Positions 13,890-19,801 of a stretch of DNA of 19,801 bases are shown here, one piece after another. Source of the DNA: JAOTYV01 sp041557595. GTDB taxonomy: Bacteria > Pseudomonadota > Alphaproteobacteria > UBA8366. The translations under genes were made by a program, and so were the position numbers. How positions within the stretch are numbered: position 1 is the first letter of the stretch; each line of letters begins with the position of its first letter. A model generated the notes under the pieces. That model saw only the letters and a list, made by a program, of their open reading frames with translations, was not told where the DNA came from and ran no database searches. The stretch covers positions 1-19,801 of the forward strand of contig JBFFGE010000077.1 of assembly GCA_041557595.1 (NCBI GenBank), given 5' to 3'.

Positions 13890-14720
13890 TCAGCCCGGCC
13901 GCGACGCGTCCCGGGCGCAGCGAAAGCCGATATTGTGATGGCCGGCGCCGGGCCGGCGCGAAACGCCGTCGCCGCGCCAGGCCGCGCGCATATGCACCGC
14001 GAGGCCGTCATGCGCGCCGCCCCGCGTCACACGTTCGCCGTCGCCATCCGGATCTTCGCGGCCGTCATCGGCGCGATACGGATACGGCCGATACAGGCTC
14101 GATGTCCATTCATGGGTATTGCCGGCGAGCCCGACGATGCCCTCCGGCGTTGCGCCCGCCACAGGTTCGGTCACGGGGATCGTCGCATTCCAATCGGCTG
14201 CAAAGCGCGCGCGCAGCGCATCGGGCGCCGTCTCACCCCAGGGATAGGTCCGTCCGTCGGCACCGCGCGCCGCCCGCTCCCATTCCGCCTCGGTCGGCAG
14301 TCGCTTTCCGCGCCACCGGCAATACGCGCGCGCGCCGGGCCATGAGGGCTCGACCGCGGCGTGCGCTTCGTACCCCGGATCGGCAACGAAGCGCCCGCCC
14401 CGCCGGTGGATGCGCGCATCGCCATCGTCGATGTCGTAGAACCGCCGGCCTTGCGCGTCCTTCCAGCCCCGGGCGTTGAGAAAAGCGACGAAGGCGCGGT
14501 TGCTCACCGCAACCCGGTCGATCAGGAATGGCGCCAGCACGACGCGATGCGCGGGACGCTCGTCGGCCAGCCCGCTATCGCTCCCCATGACGAACGGCCC
14601 GCCGGGAATCGCGGCCATCTCATCCGCACCCGCCGCAAGGACCGTAACAGCCGCCGGGCCAAACAGGATCGCGGTCGCGAACAGCACATAAATTGTGTAA
14701 GCGAAAATTTTCATGGCCAA
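13890..14720 (-). CDS. Exported SUMF1/FGE-fold protein lacking the catalytic cysteines
   Basis: This 276-aa protein has a signal peptide (hydrophobic residues 5-28) and the formylglycine-generating-enzyme sulfatase fold: MAAIPGGPFVMGSDSGLADE, HRVVLAPFLIDRVAVSNRAF, YCRWRGKRLPTEAEWERAAR, TYPWGE, VGLAGNTHEWTSSLY, ERVTRGGAHDG and NIGFRCA. True FGE needs two copper-binding cysteines in the RGGSWxC...C segment. Here that segment reads RGGAHDGLAVHMRAAWRG, with no cysteine. It is therefore probably not a sulfatase-activating enzyme but a SUMF1-fold protein of other or binding function. A second ATG at 14714 is also possible. It is divergent from the MmgE/PrpD operon. Confidence 0.85.
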   Translation of the reverse strand: MAMKIFAYTIYVLFATAILFGPAAVTVLAAGADEMAAIPGGPFVMGSDSGLADERPAHRVVLAPFLIDRVAVSNRAFVAFLNARGWKDAQGRRFYDIDDGDARIHRRGGRFVADPGYEAHAAVEPSWPGARAYCRWRGKRLPTEAEWERAARGADGRTYPWGETAPDALRARFAADWNATIPVTEPVAGATPEGIVGLAGNTHEWTSSLYRPYPYRADDGREDPDGDGERVTRGGAHDGLAVHMRAAWRGDGVSRRPGAGHHNIGFRCARDASRPG

Positions 14721-14792
14721 GTCCGTAGATCGTATCGGGTATGGCGAGAATATCAGGAACCGTTGATAGCCGTAAGAAATGAACCCGTGTCA

Positions 14793-14812
14793 GTCGGAAA
14801 CCGACATGTCGG
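14793..14812. promoter_or_regulatory. Operator-like palindrome upstream of the MmgE/PrpD operon
   Basis: A perfect 12-base palindrome, CCGACATGTCGG (14801-14812), overlaps a second inverted repeat, GTCGG-AAA-CCGAC (14793-14805). GTCGGAAA occurs at 14793 and again at 14826, 33 bases apart. The cluster lies in the 181-base gap between divergent genes and just before the -35 box listed next, where a repressor or activator would bind. The regulator is not in the window. Confidence 0.4.
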
Positions 14813-14823
14813 ATACGCCTCAT

Positions 14824-14853
14824 TTGTCGGAAAGTTTCAAAACGCCGTATAGT
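14824..14853 (+). promoter_or_regulatory. Candidate promoter of the MmgE/PrpD-thiolase operon
   Basis: TTGTCG (4/6) and TATAGT (5/6) are separated by 18 bases, about 48 bases before the MmgE/PrpD start. The -35 box overlaps the second GTCGGAAA unit, which strengthens the case for regulation here. Not tested beyond pattern matching. Confidence 0.35.
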
Positions 14854-14901
14854 TGATCGGACGCACAATCGCGTGTTCCCCGACACCCCCGGCTGGATGA
14901 A

Positions 14902-16257
14902 ATGCCCATGGACGCAACGACCGCTCAACTTGTCGACTATACCCTGGAAAACGGCTACGAGACCTTGCCGGAAACCGTCACGGAGGCCTGCAAGGACCGG
15001 ATCCTCGATACGCTGGGCTGCGTCGCCGCCGGCTACGAACACCCGGTTTCGGTGACGGCGCGGAAACTGGCCGGGCGCTATTCGATGGACACGCCGGCGA
15101 CCATTCTCGGCAGCGGCCAGCGCACCGCACCGGAGATGGCCGCCTTCGCCAACAGCGTGATGCTGCGTGTGCTCGACATGAGCGACACCTACCGCGTGCT
15201 GAGCGGCGGCCATCCGAGCGACATCATGGGCGCCGCCTTTGCCGCAGCCGAACTCGGCGACCCGAGCGGGCAATCACTGATCGCCGCCATCGCGATCGGC
15301 TACGAAGTCTACTGCGGCTGCTGCGCCGCCATCGACCTGAACTCCCAGGGCTGGGACCAACCGGTCTACGGCGTCATCGCCTCGGCCCTCGCCGCGGGCA
15401 AGCTCATGGGGCTGGACCGGGAACAGCTCGGCCACGCGGTCGCGCTCGCCGCCGTGCCCAACATGGCGACGATCCAGACGCGCAAGGGCGAATTGTCGGC
15501 CTGGAAAGGCTGCGCCGGGGCCAATGCGGCGCGCAACGGGCTGTTCGCGGCGCTGCTTGCGCAGGAAGGCATCACCGGCCCCAACATGCCGTTCGACGGG
15601 AAATTCGGCCTGGCCGAGATCGTCGGCCCGATCGACTGGCCGCTGACGCCCGGCGAGCCGCCGCACCGGATTGCGACCACCAATCTGAAAAGCTTCCCGA
15701 TCTGCTATCACGGACAGGCGGCCACATGGGCCGCGGTGGAACTGCATGACGGGCTCGACATCGGCGAGATCGAGAGCGTCGACATCCAGACCTACAACCG
15801 CTCCTTCGAGATGATGGCGAGCAGCCCGGCGAACTGGTCGCCGAAAACCCGCGAGACAGCGGACCACAGCCTGCCCTATGTGGTCGGTAGTGCGCTGCTG
15901 CACGGTGCGATCGACGAATCGACTTTTTCCGACGCGGCGCTCCGCGATCCCGAAATCGGCGCATTGATGCAGCGCATCACCGTCGAAGAAGACCCGTCCC
16001 TTTCGGCCAAACACCCGGAATACTCACCGAGCCGAGTTACCGTCCGCCTCAAGAACGGACGGGAAATTACGAAGGACGTTGACGCCGCGAAAGGCGACCA
16101 CATGAATCCGATGACATCGACCGAGGTGCAGCGCAAATTCAAGGGCCTGTTCTCCGCATACGGCAGCGACAAACAGGCCGACGACGTGATCGATACGGTC
16201 GGCCGGCTGGAGACGCTCCCGGATATCGGCGCGCTTATTCAGGTATTCGGCCGCTAA
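14902..16257 (+). CDS. MmgE/PrpD family protein
   Basis: This 451-aa protein belongs to the MmgE/PrpD family, whose known members are 2-methylcitrate dehydratase (propionate catabolism), cis-aconitate decarboxylase and iminodisuccinate epimerase. Landmarks in order: CKDRILDTLGCVAAGYEHPV, ILGSGQRTAPEMAAFANSVM, LRVLDMSDTYRVLSGGHPSD (the conserved D-D/SDT and H-P-S-D active-site region), AIAIGYEVYCG, AVALAAVPNMAT, KGCAGANAARNGLFAALLAQ, KSFPICYHGQAA and HSLPYVVGSALLHGAID. The length is normal. The neighbours (acyl-CoA type genes) suggest catabolism of an organic acid. The start could be 14902 or the in-frame ATG at 14908; the ribosome site is weak in both cases. Confidence 0.92.
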   Translation: MPMDATTAQLVDYTLENGYETLPETVTEACKDRILDTLGCVAAGYEHPVSVTARKLAGRYSMDTPATILGSGQRTAPEMAAFANSVMLRVLDMSDTYRVLSGGHPSDIMGAAFAAAELGDPSGQSLIAAIAIGYEVYCGCCAAIDLNSQGWDQPVYGVIASALAAGKLMGLDREQLGHAVALAAVPNMATIQTRKGELSAWKGCAGANAARNGLFAALLAQEGITGPNMPFDGKFGLAEIVGPIDWPLTPGEPPHRIATTNLKSFPICYHGQAATWAAVELHDGLDIGEIESVDIQTYNRSFEMMASSPANWSPKTRETADHSLPYVVGSALLHGAIDESTFSDAALRDPEIGALMQRITVEEDPSLSAKHPEYSPSRVTVRLKNGREITKDVDAAKGDHMNPMTSTEVQRKFKGLFSAYGSDKQADDVIDTVGRLETLPDIGALIQVFGR

Positions 16258-16299
16258 ACCGGCGCGGCCGCACGGGATCCGATGCTGCGAAGGGGAACG

Positions 16300-16902
16300 A
16301 TGGTCCGATCATCCGAGGTGCAGAATTTTCTCGATACGACGCAGGCGGCGTTCGACGCATCGGGCGCCAGCGATGCGGCGCGCCGGGTCGCCGACCGGAT
16401 TTTCGCGGCCACCGCGACAGGCGGCGCGGCGGCCCTTCCGTCCCCCGCACAACAACCGGCCTGTACCTATCTCGATGCGGCGCTTGAGGGCGCGCGCAGC
16501 GCGGGCGGGCCCATCGCCGCGCTTGCCGATGCCCTCGCCGTACTTTCGGCCCAACTCGCCTGGTCCCAACGGCCGAGCGGACCGGAAGATGAGACGGCGT
16601 TCAAGGACCGGCATGCCAATGCGGTCGTCGTCGGCATCAACGGGCTCGAAACCCGAAGCGATCTCCGGATCGGTATCAGCCTGATGGCGCCGGCGACGCG
16701 CTATCCCGATCACCGGCATCCGCCGGAGGAAATCTATACGGTATTGTCGCCGGGCGAATGGAAGCAGGGCGTCGCGGGCCCGTGGCGCTCCCCCGGCATC
16801 GGCGGCTTCGTCCACAACACGCCCAATATCGTCCACGCCATGCGGTCGACGGACATGCCGCTGCTGGCCGTGTGGTGCCTTTGGATCGGGGACACCGCAT
16901 GA
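16300..16902 (+). CDS. DMSP-lyase-family cupin (DddQ/DddL-type)
   Basis: This 200-aa protein ends in a cupin barrel with metal-binding motif YPDHRHPPEEIYTVLSPGEW: H138, H140, E144 and Y146 match the H-x-H-x-x-x-E-x-Y set of DddQ-type dimethylsulfoniopropionate lyases. FVHNTPNIVHAMRSTDMPLL supplies the later histidines (H172, H179), as in DddQ. The all-helical N-terminal half, ending LAWSQRP then FKDRHAN, is also family-like. DddQ cleaves DMSP to dimethyl sulfide and acrylate; related proteins may use other substrates, so activity on DMSP is an inference. GAAGGGGA at 16289-16296 selects the ATG at 16300 over 16282. Its TGA overlaps the ATG of a 26-aa ORF, and it follows MmgE/PrpD by 42 bases, so the genes are probably co-transcribed. 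Confidence 0.78.
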   Translation: MVRSSEVQNFLDTTQAAFDASGASDAARRVADRIFAATATGGAAALPSPAQQPACTYLDAALEGARSAGGPIAALADALAVLSAQLAWSQRPSGPEDETAFKDRHANAVVVGINGLETRSDLRIGISLMAPATRYPDHRHPPEEIYTVLSPGEWKQGVAGPWRSPGIGGFVHNTPNIVHAMRSTDMPLLAVWCLWIGDTA

Positions 16903-16979
16903 CCTTCGAAAACAAACCACCCATGCGAAAAAGCCAGCAAACATTTTCGAGAAAGCAAATTGGAGCGCGCCACCGATGA
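16899..16979 (+). CDS. Possible 26-aa coupling ORF
   Basis: The frame MTFENKPPMRKSQQTFSRKQ, ending IGARHR, starts with an ATG overlapping the TGA of the DMSP-lyase-type gene and ends with a TGA overlapping the ATG of the DUF35 gene. Both junctions are four-base ATGA overlaps. The product would be strongly basic (seven Lys/Arg). No family is recognised. It may be a real small protein or a device that carries ribosomes across a 73-base gap. Confidence 0.35.
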   Translation: MTFENKPPMRKSQQTFSRKQIGARHR

Positions 16980-17389
16980 CCGAACCGTTGCCGACCCCCA
17001 TCGTGAATGCCGATTCAGCTCCCTACTGGGACGGCGCGCGTCAGGGGAAATTGCTGCTGCAGCGCTGCGGCGACTGCGGGACGCTGCGCTTTTTCCCGCG
17101 CTACCTCTGCACCGATTGCGGGTCCGACAAAACAGAGTGGACAGGCGTGTCGGGCCGCGGCACCGTGCACAGCTTCACCATCGTCCACCGCGCCGCCTTT
17201 CCCGAATTCCAGGACCGGACGCCCTATGTGGTGGCGCTGATCGACCTCGCGGAAGGACCGCGGATGATGACCAACATCGTCGGCGACGATGCCCTGTCGG
17301 TCCGGATCGGCGACGCGGTTACGGTGACCTTCGAGGAACGCGGGACCGAGGGCGCGAAAGTTCCCCAGTTCCAGCGCGCGGAGGACTAG
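16976..17389 (+). CDS. DUF35 Zn-ribbon/OB-fold protein, partner of a thiolase-like enzyme
   Basis: This 137-aa protein has a rubredoxin-like zinc ribbon, RCGDCGTLRFFPRYLCTDCG (C31, C34, C45, C48), followed by an OB fold (GRGTVHSFTIVHRAAFPEF, TPYVVALIDLAEGPRMMTNI). Proteins of this type bind beside thiolase-fold enzymes and are thought to channel acyl-CoA intermediates; in archaea one joins thiolase and HMG-CoA synthase into a complex. The next gene, starting three bases after this stop, encodes a thiolase-fold protein, which fits exactly. The start overlaps the stop of the small ORF upstream, and a GGAG lies about ten bases before it. Confidence 0.9.
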   Translation: MTEPLPTPIVNADSAPYWDGARQGKLLLQRCGDCGTLRFFPRYLCTDCGSDKTEWTGVSGRGTVHSFTIVHRAAFPEFQDRTPYVVALIDLAEGPRMMTNIVGDDALSVRIGDAVTVTFEERGTEGAKVPQFQRAED

Positions 17390-17392
17390 GCG

Positions 17393-18562
17393 ATGACCGG
17401 CCTTCGCAACCAGGTAATAATCGCAGGCGTCGGCGAATCCGACATCGGCAAAGTGCCCGGGATGACGGGCATCGGCCTCAACGCGCAGGCGTGTAAGCGC
17501 GCGCTGGACGACGCCGGGCTGACGCTGAAAGATGTCGACGGCGTGCTGACCGCCTACACCATGACCGAACCCTATTTCATGCTGGGAACGGTGGTCGCCG
17601 AATATCTGGGCATTCAGCCGCGCTACTGCGCGTCGGTGGCGGTCGGCGGCGGATCGCCGGCGGTGATGCTGAAGCATGCGGCCGAGGCGGTGCTGGCGGG
17701 TCACTGCGATACGGTGCTGGTCTGCGCCGGGGAAAATCGGGCCACTGGGCAAACGCGGGATTCCGCGGTCGCGGCGCTGACCATCGTCGGCCATCCCTAT
17801 TTCGAGAACCCCTACGGTCCGCTGATCCCCGGCTTTTACGCCATGATCGCGCGGCGTTACATGCATGAATACGGCACGACGCGGGAACAGATGGCGGCGG
17901 TGGCGGTGAACGGGCGCAATCACGCGCTCCGCCATCCGAACGCCCATATGACCAAGCCGATCACCATCGACGACGTGCTGAACTCGAAGCCGATCGCCGA
18001 ACCGCTCAACATTCTCGATTGTTGCCTGATCTCGGATGCCGCGGGCGCCTTCGTCGTGACCCGCGCCGATCGGGCGCCCGACCTCGCCAACGCGCCGGGT
18101 TGGCTGCTCGGCATCGGCGAATTTCACACGCATGAGCACCTGATCGCCGCGCCGAGCCTGACCGAATTCGGCTGCAGGCAATCCGGCGAGACGGCCTACG
18201 CCATGGCGGGTCTCGGCCCGTCCGACGTCGACTTCGCGCAGCTCTACGACTGCTTCACCATCGTGCCGATCATCGAGATGGAGGAGCTCGGCCTCGCCGA
18301 GCGCGGCGAAGGCGGCGAGAGATATCTGCGCGGCGACACCGCCATCGAAGGATCGTTTCCGGTCAACACGGATGGCGGGTTGTTGAGCCATGCCCAGGCG
18401 GGCGCGGGCGGCGGTATCTTCGGCATCGTCGAGGCGGTCCGCCAGTTGCGCGGCAAGGAAGGTCCGCGCCAGGTGAAGCGCCACGATGTGGCGCTGGTCC
18501 ACAACGAAGGCGGCATCCTGTCCTCCAACTGCACGATGCTGCTGGGACGGGAAGCGCGATGA
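17393..18562 (+). CDS. Thiolase-fold protein of the SCP-x/acetyl-CoA acetyltransferase type, nucleophilic Cys not seen
   Basis: This 389-aa protein has the two-lobed thiolase fold: VIIAGVGESDIGKVPGMTGI, RALDDAGLTLKDVDGVLTAY, CASVAVGGGSPAVMLKHAAE, CLISDAAGAFVVTR, LGPSDVDFAQLYDCFTIVPI, GSFPVNTDGGLLSHAQAGAG and VHNEGGILSSNCTMLLG. Where classical thiolases have the acyl-accepting cysteine, this reads VGGGSPAV (G85-S88), with no cysteine. The later H in LLSHAQAG and the GG before LSSN are kept. Such variants are common in DUF35-linked genes and may be lyases, retro-Claisen enzymes or structural partners rather than true thiolases. GGAGG eight bases before the ATG supports the start. It converges on the sulfatase gene. 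Confidence 0.88.
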   Translation: MTGLRNQVIIAGVGESDIGKVPGMTGIGLNAQACKRALDDAGLTLKDVDGVLTAYTMTEPYFMLGTVVAEYLGIQPRYCASVAVGGGSPAVMLKHAAEAVLAGHCDTVLVCAGENRATGQTRDSAVAALTIVGHPYFENPYGPLIPGFYAMIARRYMHEYGTTREQMAAVAVNGRNHALRHPNAHMTKPITIDDVLNSKPIAEPLNILDCCLISDAAGAFVVTRADRAPDLANAPGWLLGIGEFHTHEHLIAAPSLTEFGCRQSGETAYAMAGLGPSDVDFAQLYDCFTIVPIIEMEELGLAERGEGGERYLRGDTAIEGSFPVNTDGGLLSHAQAGAGGGIFGIVEAVRQLRGKEGPRQVKRHDVALVHNEGGILSSNCTMLLGREAR

Positions 18563-18613
18563 GCGTTGCCGGAGCCGCTGCACCGCGGGACCGAGGCGCA
18601 CTGCGGACAGGGC

Positions 18614-19801
18614 TCATTCCTGGTCGTAGCCGGGCACGGGCGTCGTGCCGGGAGCGCCGACACCGAGCGCTTTTTCCGGGCCGCCGTGCCGCTCGATGAG
18701 ACGGTCCTGATCGGCTTTGGCGCGTCGGTCCACCGCTTCCGGATCGAGCCTCTCCCGCAGCAACGCCTCCATCTCCGCCAGCACACTTTTGTGATCGGGG
18801 TCCGATGCCAGATCGACAAGCTCCTCGGGATCGTTCACGAGGTCGAAGAGTTCCGGTCGGTAGCCGACATAGTAGTGATACTTGTAGCGACCCTTGCGAA
18901 GCATGTAGCCCCCCGACGGGGAAGCGAAGGCGTGATACTGACCCAGCACGACACGGTCGGCTTCCGTATGCGCGCCGGCAATCTCGAACAAAGACGCGCC
19001 CTCCGGCGCCGGGTCGCTCACAGGCTGAGCGATATCGAGTGCGTCCAGAACCGTCGGAAAGACATCGATCAGACTCACCGGCGTTTCGCAAACCGCGCCG
19101 GGCTCTATGCCGGGGCCGGACAGGATCATCGGGACCTTCGCCGACTCCTCATAGAAATTGAACTTTCCCCAGAGACCGCGCGCACCGGGTGAATCGCCAT
19201 GGTCGCTGGTGTAGAGCACACGTGTTTTGGATTCGAGGCCGAGCTCCTGCAGCGTATCGAGAACGAAGCCGACCTGTGCATCGACAAAGCTCAGAAGGCC
19301 CGTGTAAGACGCATAGGCCAGCCGCCTTTCCTCATCGTCGCGGAAGAACCGATCCTGGTCGATGAAGTCCCGCTGCGCCTTCACCCATGGATGCAGGCTT
19401 TCCGCCGGCATGTCGTGCACTTTGGGCAACGGCACCCGGTCGAGCGGATAGCGGTCGAGATAGTCGCTTGGCACCACAAACGGCGGGTGCGGAGCGACAA
19501 ATCCAACATAGAGGACCCATGGGCCGCCCCCCGCTTTTGCCCTGTCCATCAGCCATTCGGCCGCACGGTTCGCGATGCGGCGGTCGTAGAGGTTATAGTT
19601 CGACACTCCGGCACCCACGTTCTTGGTCAGGCGAAACGGCGGATCGAGCGTGGGAAAGGGATCGCGCAGCGCGCCCCAGACCATGCCGATCCCGTCGACA
19701 ATGTGCATCGGTTCGTGCTGCCGGTCGAACCCGAGCGGATCCTCGGCGCGGCGGAAATGCATCTTGCCGATCGCTTCGATCGGATATCCGGCAGTTTGAA
19801 C
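18614..19801 (-). CDS. Sulfatase (alkaline phosphatase superfamily), N-terminus outside the window
   Basis: The frame runs off the right edge; 395 residues are visible. The first visible residues, TAGYPIEAIGKMHFRR, correspond to the G-K-x-H-F strand that follows the C/S-x-P-S-R active-site loop in sulfatases, so the catalytic formylglycine site lies just outside. Later landmarks are WVLYVGFVAPHPPFVVPSDY, YTGLLSFVDAQVGFVLDTLQ, VLYTSDHGDSPGARGLWGKF (metal-binding D-H-G-D) and FYEESAKVPMILSGPGIEPG, then SLIDVFPTVLDALDI. The ATG at 19762 is internal, not the start. It probably hydrolyses a sulfate ester such as choline sulfate or a sugar sulfate; which one is not visible. Confidence 0.92.
   Translation of the reverse strand, partial: VQTAGYPIEAIGKMHFRRAEDPLGFDRQHEPMHIVDGIGMVWGALRDPFPTLDPPFRLTKNVGAGVSNYNLYDRRIANRAAEWLMDRAKAGGGPWVLYVGFVAPHPPFVVPSDYLDRYPLDRVPLPKVHDMPAESLHPWVKAQRDFIDQDRFFRDDEERRLAYASYTGLLSFVDAQVGFVLDTLQELGLESKTRVLYTSDHGDSPGARGLWGKFNFYEESAKVPMILSGPGIEPGAVCETPVSLIDVFPTVLDALDIAQPVSDPAPEGASLFEIAGAHTEADRVVLGQYHAFASPSGGYMLRKGRYKYHYYVGYRPELFDLVNDPEELVDLASDPDHKSVLAEMEALLRERLDPEAVDRRAKADQDRLIERHGGPEKALGVGAPGTTPVPGYDQE

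Noticed and set aside
13125..14345. A 406-codon plus-strand frame spanning the dehydrogenase and SUMF1-fold genes
   Set aside because: It crosses two genes read on the other strand and shows only shadow-type composition.
13890..14720. SUMF1-fold protein as the activating enzyme for the sulfatase at the right edge
   Set aside because: The catalytic cysteines are missing and the genes are 4 kb apart in separate units.
17015..18601. A 528-codon minus-strand open frame opposite the DUF35 and thiolase genes
   Set aside because: It is rich in Arg, His and Asp with no family motif, and it is fully explained as the antisense of GC-rich codons in two well-recognised plus-strand genes.
1..19801. CRISPR arrays, tRNA genes, rRNA and transposases
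   Set aside because: No regularly spaced direct repeats, no cloverleaf-like sequence with a TTCGA loop in the right setting, and no transposase or integrase motif were noticed on either strand.

Overview
The window is GC-rich bacterial chromosome, most like an environmental alphaproteobacterium of the Rhodospirillales/Rhizobiales type. This is judged from codon use, from the mix of families (Bug/TctC receptor, split AtuA, DMSP-lyase-type cupin, DUF35-thiolase pair, MmgE/PrpD, SCP-like thiolase tail), and from closely packed operons with 1- or 4-base stop/start overlaps. No tRNA, rRNA, CRISPR array, insertion sequence or phage gene was seen. The taxon is an inference.

Left part (1-2456). The C-terminal end of an acetyl-CoA acetyltransferase-like protein is followed by a secreted lectin-like protein, a frameshifted GNAT acetyltransferase remnant on the minus strand, and a Bug/TctC solute receptor interrupted by one in-frame TAG codon. 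A 104-bp double-hairpin repeat ends this block. A second copy lies at 10156-10262.

Minus-strand operon (5774-2454). A candidate promoter leads into a possible 29-aa leader, an AtuA (DUF1446) protein, its C-terminal ferredoxin-fold domain as a separate gene, a 35-aa ORF, and CoA-transferase subunits A and B. Every junction is a TAATG or ATGA overlap. It looks like a catabolic unit that activates a carboxylic acid to its CoA ester and processes it; the substrate is unknown.

Middle part (5944-11712). It holds a TPR protein, a short lipoprotein that joins a YnbE-like N-terminus to the C-terminal domain of YdbH (an intermembrane lipid-transport factor), a secreted DUF885 metallopeptidase-like protein, a glutathione S-transferase, the second repeat, an unknown protein with an SH3-like start, and an LLM-class flavin oxidoreductase.

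Right part (11979-19801). It holds a TauD/TfdA dioxygenase, a DUF1932 beta-hydroxyacid dehydrogenase-like protein, an exported SUMF1-fold protein that lacks the catalytic cysteines of formylglycine-generating enzyme, and a plus-strand operon: MmgE/PrpD, DMSP-lyase-family cupin, a possible 26-aa coupling ORF, DUF35 Zn-ribbon/OB protein, and a thiolase-fold protein without the usual nucleophilic cysteine. A palindrome and a promoter-like sequence precede this operon. A sulfatase on the minus strand runs off the right edge. Most of the region reads as accessory catabolism of organic acids, acyl-CoAs and perhaps organosulfur compounds.
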